DNA of 64,000 bases from Dactylonectria macrodidyma (taxonomy: Eukaryota; Ascomycota; Sordariomycetes; Hypocreales; Nectriaceae), in contig JAGMUV010000001.1 of NCBI GenBank assembly GCA_020744425.1, positions 806,001 to 870,000 of the forward strand, read 5' to 3'. The notes under the pieces were generated by a model, which was not told the origin of the DNA, did no database searches, and worked only from the letters and a program-made list of their open reading frames with translations. Shown one piece after another: positions 43,859 through 54,938 of the stretch (position 1 is the stretch's first letter; every line of letters begins with the position of its first letter). Both the position numbers and the translations under genes were made by a program.

Positions 43859-44349
43859 TGTCGCTGCTTCAACAACTGGCGTCGTTGCTTCTTAGTATCG
43901 CCTTTCCAAGGTGGTGGTTCGACATCCCCAGCTCTCATCGGCAAGGAACGGCAAGCCCCCGGAATTTCTGTGGCGCAGGCCCCAGCGGACCCACATACTG
44001 CTCACATGCAAACGCCCCAAAGCCACGCGTGGCTTAAGTTAGGCCGGGGGGTCATTCGGGTTTCCTCCCCCCCAACCTAAAATGATGTCGTCCCTGCGCA
44101 ATTCATAAGACACCCATTCTTTGACCCTTCTCATTCCGTCTACATCACACCCACTTCCGACACATCGACTCCACCAAGCGAGCATCCCGTAGCCGTCTTT
44201 TTCTTTCTCTTTGACCCTCTCTTTTCCTTGCGACTGTTCTTGTCACACTTAGCGATTTAATCTCACCCATTCTATCCTCACGCGACCAGCAATCTGGTCA
44301 CTTCCAGTGACTCCGAAGCGACCGACTTTCTTCTTCGGCCGCCACCACC
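43859..44349. promoter_or_regulatory. Divergent promoter of SAM50 and UBC6
   Basis: 491 bp separate the two start codons, so both genes are driven from this stretch. The UBC6 side is CT-rich (tctttttctttctctttgac at about 44199) with the start in caccATGG context. A C-run (cctcccccccaac) lies near 44064. No transcription-factor site is claimed. Confidence 0.7.
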
Positions 44350-45279
44350 ATGGCCAGCAAGGCAGCAAACAAGCGGGTATGTTTTTTCTCGACAAGCGGG
44401 CACTACTAGGTCTATTGCTAACGACGTTATCTAGTTGACGCGCGAATACAAGACCATCTCCGAGAACCCGCCACCTTACATCACCGCTCACCCCTCCGAG
44501 TCCAACATCCTAGAGTACGCTCACCCAATATCTCGGCAGTGTGATATTTAAGCTGACCTTGACATTATAGATGGCACTACATAATTACTGGTCCTGAGGA
44601 CACTCCCTACCATGGGGGCCAGTATTGGGGCACTCTGATATTCCCTGCGAACTACCCATTCGCGCCGCCCGCCATTCGCATGCACACCCCATCCGGCCGG
44701 TTTCAACCATCGACCCGACTCTGCCTCTCAATCTCCGATTTCCACCCAAAGTCCTTCAACCCCGCGTGGGAGGTTTCCACCATCCTCATCGGTCTTCTGT
44801 CTTTCATGACGAGCGAAGAAATGACGACTGGCTCCGTTTCCAGCACTGCGGCCGAGCGACGATACCTCGCCTCACGATCCCGGTGGTGGAACTCGACTGG
44901 TAACGGATCCAACATGAAGAGCAACCCCGCAATGAAGGGCAATGTCAAGGCCGGTGATGGCGGTGCCAAATTCCGATCTGAGTGGCCTGAGGTCGAGGTT
45001 GAGAACTGGGAGTGGATCAAGAAGAACAAGGTCGACCCCGTAACAGGCAACCGGTTAGACAGCGACAACGCCGCCTCTTGTCGCCCCCAGCTAGGAATCG
45101 CTGCTTCGGGCAGCGGCCACCAAGCACAGGCCGTCGTGGATGCCGTCGTCCAGCAACGGGAGGCAGGGACCAGTTGGATCTACCGTAACAAGCTCCTCGT
45201 CGCAGGAGCTGCCATTTTCATCTACGTTCTTATCGCACGACTGGTGAGTGGCGATGGTGGCAGCTCGTCACAACAATAA
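44350..45279 (+). CDS. UBC6: Ubiquitin-conjugating enzyme E2 J type, Ubc6
   Basis: Three exons, 44350-44376, 44435-44514 and 44571-45279, giving 271 aa; introns are 58 and 56 bp. The E2 core is complete: YKTISENPPPYITAHPSESN, HYIITGPEDTPYHGGQYWG and RLCLSISDFHPKSFNPAW, with the catalytic Cys at residue 87, the same number as in yeast Ubc6. The protein ends in a single membrane helix LLVAGAAIFIYVLIARLV (about 243-260) followed by a few residues, a tail anchor in the ER. Ubc6 works with Doa10-type ligases in ER-associated degradation. The domain order and length match the family (about 250-330 aa). All three exons are needed to complete the N-terminal helix and Trp37 (EWHYII). Confidence 0.95.
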
Positions 45280-47214
45280 GGCTAGGCGGCGGAACCTTTT
45301 GCCAGTACTCTTCGATTTATTTTGTAATACTTCTCCAATGGGCGCCCGGGTGGTTTTCGATGCCAGATATCAAAAGACTCACGTCTTTCGTATGGCGTTC
45401 TAGGGCACACAATACAGTCTTCACTTGGTCTTTGGCGAATGGAGTTGAATGTGGCTACAGCGCTGAGGATTGTTAGGCTTAGGTTGGGCTTTTTGGGGGC
45501 GGTTAGACTACTCAACTGTCAGGTCGGGATATCGCAGGTAGTAATAACAGTGACCGAATGAGTGCTTTTGCAATGTACAATGAAGTGCTGCACCGATATT
45601 GGCCATGTCGTGAGAGTGAGGTAGGTGGTGCACATCACGCCTAATACTACCCTGGACTGCGAAACCGTTGAGTTGTCGCGATCGGCTCAGCACATGTCCG
45701 TGATGCAGATCAAACGCTCATTAGGATTAAGGTATGCAAGTTTTATCCACGCGGATATCCTTGCAGCCTGCAGCATTCGAGGAAGTTCAGAGGAAACTGA
45801 TAGGGCCGCATGCGGAAAGCTTGTGGCTATTTGCGGACAGATTTGATCTCTTTATCTGTACTGCCAAACTATCATTTTCTCCAACATGTGGCTAGTGAAT
45901 AGAGGAGCGTCTTTTGAGAGTCAATACCTAGTGCATTCGGACTGGAAACAGATAAAAAATATAGGCAATGGACATATGGCGTAAAAGTGAGTAGGAGGAC
46001 AAAGGATCATTTGGTGTTCTTTGAGTGCGGTGATGTTGGCCCCAGTGATTGACCTAGATTACATTGACTGATTCGAAAGCAGTATAGATGTAAGCCAATC
46101 AACACCTCGAGGCGGCGGATGAAAGCGTCTGCCGAGGCTATAAGACTGCCTCAATGCAATCAGGCACTGAGTGTGGGGAAGGGACTAAGAACGAATGCGC
46201 TTCAATTACAATGGCCTCCTAGCATGAGCAGAATAGAAAGGACATAGAAACAATAATTATCTTTCATACTTAGTGAACCATTGCCTGCCTGGTTTGGCGC
46301 CACGTCGAGCCGGCAACTTGGATCATGATTAGATAGACACCTAGGAGGATTAGATAGCAAGTGAGGTCATACCTTTCGATGCGCCTGACGTAGGAGGGTG
46401 TAATGAATAAGATGAAATCACTGTGTCAGACGGAACAAGTGGAGGTTGAATCAATGTCGTGAGTGAGTGTTTCATGCCTACCTAAGTTAGGGCTAAAAGA
46501 AGAGGTTTGTGTTCCAGGCAACGGCTAAGGAACGGCGAACCGAGTGCGTTCAGCTTTGGACTTGGTGTTGAACACTACCTACCACTCAGCAAGGGAATTG
46601 AAGCACCGACTGGTGATCTCAGAGGCCGAAATTCAGCCGGCACGGTGCTTTAGGCGCACTTCGGAGGTACTTGGGGCTCTAGGAGCTTCTACAGAGATGG
46701 TGCTAGTCTCTCCACAGTTGGACTGGGTACCTTATTTAGAGCGGCGTGTTCAGTGAAAGTCCACTAGCCACTCTACGCGCGGGGGTGGTTTCGCACTGGA
46801 AAAAAAAAATTGTGACGAAAGCCGGGGAACCGTTGGACGAGCAGAGGGCCAAACAAGGGCCTATGAGGCACCAACATCGACATCATCACAGCCGCGAACT
46901 CTTGCACCAACCTCCAACCTCAACCTCCAACCTTCACCCTCACCTTGGCCCTCCCCCGCATCGACACTTAGGGGATGTTTGTCCATCGTCTCTGCCTCCA
47001 TTCTTTACCTATTCACCATCCCGGCCCTGGCCTAGCTCCAGCTGCAGCTAATCAGGCCCGACGATCCGCTGGCCCCATGCCTCCTCCTGCTCGGGATCCC
47101 TAGAGACCTCCCCTCTCATCCTCCGCAAGCCCACCTCGAGGTCTGCCACGCGGGCTTTGATTCTGCTCAACATCAGCGGCAACGACGCCATTCGATTACA
47201 ACGACCAACCTACC
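45280..47214. other. Intergenic, leader of the BTB-like gene at right
   Basis: About 1.9 kb without a gene. From 46900 to 46946 the sequence is built of CAACCTC-like units, typical of a C-rich leader. A-run at 46800-46809. The rest is ordinary. Confidence 0.5.
46908..46944. repeat. CAACCTC-type short repeat
   Basis: About five imperfect copies of caacctc (ccaacctccaacctcaacct and on) in the presumed 5' leader of the following gene. Confidence 0.6.
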
Positions 47215-49812
47215 ATGGCGCCCGCCAACGGTTCTGGGAAGCCACGTAGGCACGGAGGGAGCAAGCTTGCTCAGCCGCCTAAACCCGTCGTGCCCGCCAT
47301 CCCCTTGCCTCATGTAAAGCGTCAGGCAGCTGCTGCCGCCGCCGCTTCTGTTGCTACCAACTCGCCGCCGCCTACTGTTTTACGATCCGAGACGAAACTC
47401 ACCAACGGTTCCGCGACTTCCAAGGTTAAGAAGGAGAGCAAGGCTGCTCCCGCTTCCTCTGCCGCTTCCGTTGCTGCTCCCGCGGTTGTGATGCCACCCG
47501 TGAAGCTTGCGAATGACTCCCAGGTAACGAATGGGACCGAGACAAACGACAGCGCAGTGGATGTAAACCACCAGGGTTCTTCCGGTACGTGCCAAATGAT
47601 GGGACAGATGTTTGCTTCCAGCACTACACAGCCTATACTTGCTTTTTTTGCTAACCCTTTTCTCGCTCTTGAAGTCGCTTCCGTCTCTGAACAAGCGTCG
47701 ACTTCTCCTAGCCAGCTGGACGATCCCGCCAAAGCTACTGCAAACTCAGACAATCTCGATCAGCCCACCGCCGCGCCCAAGGCCACTGCTCGCGCCCAGG
47801 CCCCCGAATATATTGCAGAGAAGCCCAACGGTGCTGCTGGCAAGACTGAAGTGAAGCCCCATCGAGGTAAGGTGACTCGGCCAGGGGAGAGACGGTCAAA
47901 TACTGACATCTCCACTATAGCTGATCACCCTACCGCAAAACACCCCACCAAGGTTCGGCCTCCTTCAGCTGTGTCGCCCTCGCGATACCAGATGCCTCCC
48001 TCCTTTCAGCCTGCGAACCGCCCCTTGGCTATGACTTTGAATGGCGACTTACCTCGAGCTCATCGCCCCCATGTGCCTAGTGGCCCCCCGCACATGCACC
48101 ACCCTCATCCCAGCAATGGCAGCATTCACTTTGGCACCTTCCATGGTTCTACGAGCTCCTCGCCCGCGCCTCCACTGTCCGGTGGTATTGCCCCTCCCCC
48201 AGGGATACCGGGTCCTGACAGTCGGCCTCCATACATGCCCCACGGCGCCAATGGTTTTCCTCCCATGATGCCCTACGGTGCCGACATGATGCCTGTTAAT
48301 ACATTTGACAACTACGGCCGACCATCGATGGCATATGGGCCCATGGATTCATACCCGCCGTACGGGAGCAACTTCGGACCATCCACCCCACACAGTTTCC
48401 ACGACTCGCAGACATCGCACCCGGAGGACAACGGCGTGTATGGGCAGTATCCATCCGGACCCGCCCAAAACGGTATTGCACGACATGGCGATGACTCTCC
48501 AAATCACCCGGGCAGAATGTTTGGTAGACCTGACCCTCGGATGATGCCAAATCTTGGACTCCCACCACACATGATTCCCTCGACCGATGAAGCGGATGGC
48601 CTAGTCGGCCACATGCGACAGCATTTCGCTGCACTGGAGTTTGCTGACTGTGTTTTGGAACTTCGATATGCGGATGCCCGAGCACCCCCTGTTCGTCTCC
48701 CAGGCCATCGCATTGTGCTTTCCCGGAGCACTGAGCTCGCTGGCCTCATTGCTCAACAGTTCTCCCAGCCACGATCTGGTTCTTCCTCTCTGCCAACCCT
48801 TCTTCTCGAGACGAAGAGCAAGTGGATTCGATCCGACTCCTTCTATCTGGCTGCCCAGCGCCTCTACGGGCTCCCGCTGTTCTCGATTCCCCCTCCTCCC
48901 GCCGGCATGAAACAGAGCGACGCTGAGTCAGCGGCTGAGCGACTGGATTTTGCCCTATCCTATGCTGCGGCTGGTCATATCCTCCACTGGGAATCCGTTA
49001 TGCGACGCGGATGCGAGATTGCCCTCCAGCTTATTAACTGGCAGACCATGGAGCGGGCGCTTGAGTTTGCCCTCGAAGATCACGTTGACATGGGTTCTCA
49101 CGACACTTACAAGTATGGTGAGGGATCTAGAGCAATCTTGAACGAAATCGTTAGCTTCATTATCAACAACATGGCTCCGAACTTCATTCTTGATACGTCT
49201 GTTGGTGAGCCGGAGCACTTGCGTCGCCTGCCGCCTTACCCTACTCCGCCTGCCACTCCCAACTTTCCGAAGCATTCCCCTCCTGCAATTGCCCATGGGT
49301 CTTCATTGAAGATGGGTAGAAATCGTCGGTCTCAACACATCACCGGTATCCAGTTCGGAGACCTTTCTATCGCAGACGGGAAAAACCCAGCACTGGAAAA
49401 CCAGGAAGCTTCTCAGCTAGCGCTGCCGCCGTCCCAGGCCATCATCTCCCGAGTTCTGCTCAACCTTCCCTTTGCCCATCTCAAGATGGTACTGGAATCT
49501 CCAGGGCCGAACAGCGCTAACGGATGGAGCAACACTGAACACCGTCATCGGGTCATCAAAGATGTGGTGGCCGAACGTGAGAGACGTAGGTTGCACGCTG
49601 TGGATGCTATCCGCGATGGGCGAGTTGCGGGCTGGGAGTTGATGTCGAAGCAGCTTTCTACCCCGGAGCCACGCTACTTTGACCAGTGGACTGCCCCTTT
49701 GGGCTGGCTGGAGGAGATCTTGCCATACGGAAACCCTGAGGGACCTACTCTCGCCCGTATGTGGAGTCCCCTGAAAGGTCCTCAGAACGGTACCAAGGCC
49801 GAGTATCCCTAA
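47215..49812 (+). CDS. Large disordered protein with BTB/POZ-like domain
   Basis: Three exons, 47215-47584, 47675-47866 and 47921-49812, giving 817 aa. The introns of 90 and 54 bp are multiples of three and free of stops, so the frame stays open through them; donors (GTACGT, GTAAGG) and acceptors are good, and a CTAAC branch is visible in the first. Residues 1-400 are disordered and rich in Ala, Pro, Ser and His (MAPANGSGKPRRHGG start). About 420-510 reads FADCVLELRY, LPGHRIVLSRSTELAGLI and WIRSDSFYLAAQRLYGLPLF, which has the look of a BTB/POZ fold. A helical part follows, with Pro-rich PPYPTPPATPNFPKHSPP at about 660. No enzyme motif is present; a scaffold or adaptor role is inference. Conserved ending YFDQWTAPLGWLEEILPYGN. 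Confidence 0.85.
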   Translation: MAPANGSGKPRRHGGSKLAQPPKPVVPAIPLPHVKRQAAAAAAASVATNSPPPTVLRSETKLTNGSATSKVKKESKAAPASSAASVAAPAVVMPPVKLANDSQVTNGTETNDSAVDVNHQGSSGTCQMMGQMFASSTTQPILAFFANPFLALEVASVSEQASTSPSQLDDPAKATANSDNLDQPTAAPKATARAQAPEYIAEKPNGAAGKTEVKPHRGKVTRPGERRSNTDISTIADHPTAKHPTKVRPPSAVSPSRYQMPPSFQPANRPLAMTLNGDLPRAHRPHVPSGPPHMHHPHPSNGSIHFGTFHGSTSSSPAPPLSGGIAPPPGIPGPDSRPPYMPHGANGFPPMMPYGADMMPVNTFDNYGRPSMAYGPMDSYPPYGSNFGPSTPHSFHDSQTSHPEDNGVYGQYPSGPAQNGIARHGDDSPNHPGRMFGRPDPRMMPNLGLPPHMIPSTDEADGLVGHMRQHFAALEFADCVLELRYADARAPPVRLPGHRIVLSRSTELAGLIAQQFSQPRSGSSSLPTLLLETKSKWIRSDSFYLAAQRLYGLPLFSIPPPPAGMKQSDAESAAERLDFALSYAAAGHILHWESVMRRGCEIALQLINWQTMERALEFALEDHVDMGSHDTYKYGEGSRAILNEIVSFIINNMAPNFILDTSVGEPEHLRRLPPYPTPPATPNFPKHSPPAIAHGSSLKMGRNRRSQHITGIQFGDLSIADGKNPALENQEASQLALPPSQAIISRVLLNLPFAHLKMVLESPGPNSANGWSNTEHRHRVIKDVVAERERRRLHAVDAIRDGRVAGWELMSKQLSTPEPRYFDQWTAPLGWLEEILPYGNPEGPTLARMWSPLKGPQNGTKAEYP

Positions 49813-52019
49813 GTGAGCGGGGTATCGCCCTGACGAGTTATGATTTTTGCTGCGATATGGCGAGCTGGCATATGCGTTTTGCATCACGATAAAAGAACTG
49901 ATTCCCCTTTTGCCAATTTTTTTTACGCTTAGCTTAATTTTCTGAGGATTGCACCGACTTTTACTCTCATTTGGAAAGCAAGCTTGCTTGCTGTGAGCAA
50001 GATTTTGGACCAAAACAGAGGTCCCGTCGGATATTCATGATGGGAACGAGGACGACTCCGGTCCGTCTCAAGAACGAAGCCTCCTTGGGACTTCTCATCT
50101 GAAGCAATTGTGCTCTCGTGGAACTGTCGTTTGCTGCCACAGTTGGTTTTTTTCTTGAGCTCTTTCAGAGCATAGGCACGAAACAAAAGTCTGGATTACA
50201 CCTAAAACAGGAGTTGTTTGTATGAGAGATGAAGGCTACTAGGGAGCGGGAAACGGAAAAAGGCAAAGGAAAAGGGAAAATGGGGACAGATGAACGGATG
50301 GGGTGACCCGACCCTGGGTTCGGAAGAGGTTTGGTCGAGGATACCGTTCGCGCTATAGGAGCCAACGAGTAGAGGATTAATTCCTGGTTAATGCTTGAAA
50401 GTGCCCCTGGGGAGGATAACTCCGGGTAGCGGGGTGGGATGGAGTTGGTCAATGGTCTTAAGGAAGAAGCCTGCAAAAGGAGGCTCGGGACAGATGACGG
50501 AGAGAATGGATGTGGTCGAGCATACCGACCTGTCAGCTAGTCTTCCATAGCCTGTCCATTCGTGGGAGCAAGGATGGCAGAGGCCGGAGCCGGTGAGGGG
50601 AGGACCCTATCCAGCTTATGCAGACTAAGGCGAAGTGAGGGTAGGGTAGGCAATGATGTTTAAGACTGGTTTGATACCCAACTGTGGTATGTGCTGCTGT
50701 TTGTAGGGCAGTGACATGTGGTGACTTTCTGTGAGTTGTGTGTGGTGTGTATGTGTATCTTGCTTGTGCTTGGTTTTGCATGAATCAATCAAGATGTTGG
50801 CAAAGTGTGAGAAGGGGCGAGATGGGGTGAGATGAAATGAGGCCATACCACGCCATGCCAGGTAATTCATGCAACCTGTGGTTGGCGGATGGCCATACTT
50901 AGCTATGCGACCAGCTGGCTACATGCCGTATTAGCTGGCGCTGGGCGGACTGTACCTGTACTAATGAGAAGGTGAAGGTGTGTGTCTGTGGAGGGGTTCG
51001 ATGATAAAATGGTCCTTTGCTTGTTCACAGGGGGCTGGCTGACTAGGCAGGTCGAGATGTCTAGAGTCCGGGGAAAGCCTCATTTTGAGAAGCCATGCCG
51101 ATCAACTCGCAAACTAGTCGCTCTGTTCAGAGGCCGGTTCGCTATGTTTGGGTCCATTGTCCGTCGTGTCCTGGACTGGGCAAAGTGGGGAATCCCTGCA
51201 GGACTGCGACCACGGCCTCTCATCTCATCTTATCCTTCCATCAACTGACGCAGCGACCATGGATGAGGAGGGGGAGATCATGGATTGGGGATTAATTCCA
51301 TGGATTGGATTTCATGGCATGGGCATATCCATCGCCATCCACCATGGCATGTGCCCGTGGGGACCCGCCCGCCTATCGCCCAATCATCCCTGCGCCTGGT
51401 CTTGATGCTCAACCCGCTAATCATGCGCTGTGCCGCTAAGAACCCGCTAACACATGTGCTGAAAGTGGCCCCCTCCCTCCCCATAATCTGCTGAAAGCCC
51501 ACCCGCATTAAGCAAGGAGCCGAGCCGAGGCTTGATTAGCTGGGTTGATTCGATTTCACTAGGGCGGGCTCCCCTCTCCACCCTCATCAGCTCTGGTCCT
51601 CGCTCTCCACTGCTGGGTTCCATTTCTTGACATTTCAATTCCTGCTCGACGCGACGCACAACAGACACACACCAAACGACGCATCGCCGTCCAGCCGCTC
51701 CTTCGAATGCGATATCATCGCCCTTGGATTGACGCCTCTTCGAATCGACTCACTGAATCGCCTCGTATCGCATCCAGCGCACTCCATTCTATCGCCTGCT
51801 TCATGCCGTCCACGCCTGCCCCGATGCGCCGCGCCATTGGAGCTTGTCCCTCTGCGACATCGTGAGAGCTTCCGATAACGACATCCCAGCCGGGTCATCG
51901 AACCTGAACGAGCCAGCAAACGAGCACACCATTGAAAGTCCCTATCGTCATAATAATCTACCACAATACCCGTTTCTCTTCCACCCGATCGGCCTCCTTT
52001 CGATCCTCGGCCCCCGACA
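49813..52019. other. Intergenic between BTB-like and TMEM135-like genes
   Basis: 2.2 kb, with only short open frames. The right 500 bp is the likely promoter and leader of the next gene. No repeat or RNA gene is recognised. Confidence 0.5.
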
Positions 52020-53879
52020 ATGGCGTCACCAATGCCATCTAGCGATCCCTCACGGGCGCGACAATCATCTGTCACAGCCTCATCCTCATCTTCGTCGGCG
52101 GCTGCTTCTGATCCTGTCATGCGCAACGCCTTGCGATATACCATTTCGGCACGCGAGTATGCCGCCCTGCACAAGTACATTTTGTCACGATCCCGCGTTC
52201 TCCGTCGCGCGACCCCAACCCCAGCCCGTGTCGAGAAGGCTCTTCAGCCCCCCAAGGGAGGCGACGACTACAATGCGAGAACCATCCGTCATGCTCTAAG
52301 AGTGTTTGTCGGGACTTTTCTAGGAATGAAGGGTTTGGACGTTATCCAGAAGCGCATGGGTGATAAAGAGTAAGTCGATCCTATGCTCTGTTATGCATTG
52401 ACAAAGATGGCTAATAGACAATAGTGCGAAAGCGAATGCCAAGAAGAAGCCATTCTACAAGTCTGCTGCCCTAAGGCTATCGCTATCCCTCTCGACTATT
52501 CTCTTTCTATACCGGCTTCTATTCCGGTTCCTCACCCGACTGCGTGTGCACCTGCTCGATCCCACCGTCGAGCCATTCCGAATGCGCAACCCGCGCACCG
52601 CCGCCACACTGACCTCACCATATGCTCCCGCCGTTGGCGCGTCGTTCGCAGGTCTTGCCCTAGGAATCTTCCCCCCAGAGAAGATGCGCGTCACCATTGC
52701 CATCTACGCCGCTTTTCGAGCGCTTGAGTTTGGTTGGAACCTGTTCGAGGGCGAGGGTCTCATCTGGGGCCGCAAGGGCGGCGTCGCCGTGGAGCGCCCT
52801 TGGTGGTGGGGAAGCTGGATGCTACAGCCATTGGCGTATGGCCAACTCCTCCACGCCTGTGTCTTCGACCGCGATTGTTTCCCCAAGGTTAGTTCTCCTG
52901 GAGTCATATCTATATTTGTCGTGATAAGAGAGAGCGAGACACTAACTGTGATAATAGCCGTTGGGAGATGCCATCTTCAAGAGCTCATCGGCTTACCTGC
53001 ATGCGCGCCCGCAGGACTGGCCCGTCACGCTGAAGTGGCCGCAGACGTCCCAGATTGTGGACAGTCTCGCAGAGATGGCGCGCCTCAACTGGCCGTATGT
53101 CTACCTACCCTCTATAGCCCTCCCTTGGGACCAACCACTGACATTGCGATAGTGCCTATATCTCGCCGACTTTGTTTCCCAACAAGGAGGATGTCCTTCC
53201 TGCTACACTGAGCGCAATTTCGCCATTGACATCCCGGGCACACCCGCTCATCACTTCGCTTTCGTGCGCGACCCTGCACCCTTCAGACCCGTCCTGCGCC
53301 CGGAACTACCTTACTTTCTGGCTCAGCACCTTCCCGCCGCTGGCTCGCTTCTTCGTACTGATCTACTCGGCCCTCACTGTTGTTCCACGCATCTCAACTC
53401 TCTACCACAGCCCCTTGGCCACCCTGCAGTCTATCATCTCAAGGGCGCTCCGCTCGTCCACCTACGCGACCGGTGCCATCTCCACCGCCTGGGCCTCCAT
53501 CTGCTTCTTCCAGACCTGGCTCCCGCGCCACGTTCTCGCCACACAGCGCTTCTTCTTGGGCGGTTTCTTCGCGGGCCTCTGGGCCTGGGTCGAGCGCCGA
53601 CACGGCCGCGGTGTCTTCCTGTACACCGCACGCGCGAGTATCGACAGCCTCTGGAAGGTTGGCGTTAAGCGACGCTGGTGGAAGAGCATGAAAGGAGGTG
53701 ACGTCTGGGTCTTCATGCTGGCTCTCATGGTGACTGGTGCTGTCTACGAGCGTGATGCCCAGGCGATCCGTGAGGGTAACTGGCGCAAGGGCATGAGCTG
53801 GGTGAGAGGTGAGGGATGGAGAGACTGGAGCGTAGAAGATGATGAGGATGAGGAAGAGAATAAGGACAAGGAGAACTGA
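52020..53879 (+). CDS. Multi-pass membrane protein, TMEM135-like
   Basis: Four exons: 52020-52369, 52425-52887, 52958-53094 and 53153-53879, giving 558 aa. Introns are 55, 70 and 58 bp. The N-terminus is a Ser/Ala-rich tail, then several hydrophobic segments (LRLSLSLSTILFLYRLLF, PYAPAVGASFAGLALGIF, FVLIYSALTVVPRISTLY, FFLGGFFAGLWAWV, VWVFMLALMVTGAVY). Between them are conserved blocks PWWWGSWMLQPLAYGQLLHA, LHPSDPSCARNYLTFWLS and DPSC/HP motifs. This agrees with the TMEM135-type family (PF15982 and relatives), found in peroxisomal and mitochondrial membranes with roles in lipid handling; the precise function in fungi is uncertain. The C-terminus is acidic (VEDDEDEEENKDKEN). Confidence 0.8.
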
Positions 53880-54257
53880 AGCTGCATTCTTAATGCCTCA
53901 TGAATCGTTTTTGGAGTTGGGCGAACCGGCACGGACTATTGTATGCGTACATGGGGATTGCTTCTGAGTATTACATATATCCAATTAATTTATCAATGTT
54001 ATTATTGCCTCAACTAGGTCAAAGGAGCATTAATCTAAGGCCACGTTTGTGTCCGTGTCACTCTAATCGCTGAGCTGTGTATATCCACGCATATTCGCCT
54101 CATCCCCGTGCGTACGTCGCTATGTATGCCCACATAATATCTCTAAACACCCTCCCCCCGAGCCTACTAGCTATGAAAAAGGACTTTTAAAGCCGCTCTG
54201 ACTTGTCAATATATCAGGGAAAGATGGAGAGGAAGAGAAACAACCGCGCAGTTTGTA
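53880..54257. other. Convergent spacer
   Basis: 380 bp between the 3' ends of the TMEM135-like gene and the next minus-strand gene. It contains an AT-rich stretch at about 53970-54010 suitable for 3' processing; nothing else is seen. Confidence 0.55.
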
Positions 54258-54938
54258 TCAAACGCGGAACCCAAACTCCAAGAGCGCCCAGAATGCCAGA
54301 ATACAACCCAGGGTTGTTAGGCAGAGCGTCGTTACAACGAGCGCCCCCCTTAAAGCGAAGAGAATATCGTCATAAAAGTCGTCAAGTGTGTACTTGTCGG
54401 GGTAGGATTGGGCCTCAGGGCAACGTCGGCCGGGATACGGGCTGCGCACATCGAACGGATCGATAGACCTTGGAGAGTCGAGGTCCACAGTCGAGAATGA
54501 GGGCAGACCGGGACTTGGTTGGTTCCGAATTGGGTGGTGCGTAGGTTTCCACTTGAGCTTCAAGGGCGCATCGAGAGTGGTATTTATTCTTAGGTGCGGC
54601 CTTCGACGCTCTGGACGTCTTTGAGAGATCTGTTGAGCTGAGAGGGCTTGAGTCATTTGGCTCTCCCCACGCCGTCGAATCTCTCGGCTCCTTTGATGCT
54701 CTGGAAGGTAGTAGTCCGAGAACAGTTGCGGCTCGTAGTTGTCAATCCTGCGGAATGGCAGCTCAGGCAACTCGGAGCGTTCGACAAAGGGAAACGTAGG
54801 AACCGCGGTCAAGGGCTTGAAGCCGATGGAGTCTTGGAAGACGCGCTTATGAGAACTAGTAGAGTCTCCGATAAAGTATGTGTGAGAAGGGGCAAGGACG
54901 CTGAGCCGCGTCGGCACTGAGGTTGTTTGCGTTTGCAT
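54258..54938 (-). CDS. Hypothetical tail-anchored protein, 226 aa
   Basis: One exon of 226 aa from the ATG at 54938 (MQTQTTSVPTRLSVLAPSHT). The frame is open upstream to 55169, but that part is unlike protein and probably leader. The body is disordered and rich in Pro, Arg and Ser (TTLDAPLKLKWKPTHHPIRN, SFSTVDLDSPRSIDPFDVRS). The last 35 residues form one membrane helix (LRGALVVTTLCLTTLGCILA) with a short tail, so it should be anchored in a membrane by its C-terminus with the bulk in the cytosol. No domain recognised. Confidence 0.7.
   Translation of the reverse strand: MQTQTTSVPTRLSVLAPSHTYFIGDSTSSHKRVFQDSIGFKPLTAVPTFPFVERSELPELPFRRIDNYEPQLFSDYYLPEHQRSREIRRRGESQMTQALSAQQISQRRPERRRPHLRINTTLDAPLKLKWKPTHHPIRNQPSPGLPSFSTVDLDSPRSIDPFDVRSPYPGRRCPEAQSYPDKYTLDDFYDDILFALRGALVVTTLCLTTLGCILAFWALLEFGFRV

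Noticed and set aside
43771..43938. Longer SAM50 N-terminus from an ATG at 43938 reading through the first intron
   Set aside because: The region between has a good donor, branch site and acceptor. The spliced start MAALSSPNGAL followed by NSDPLGK is the more usual kind of N-terminus.
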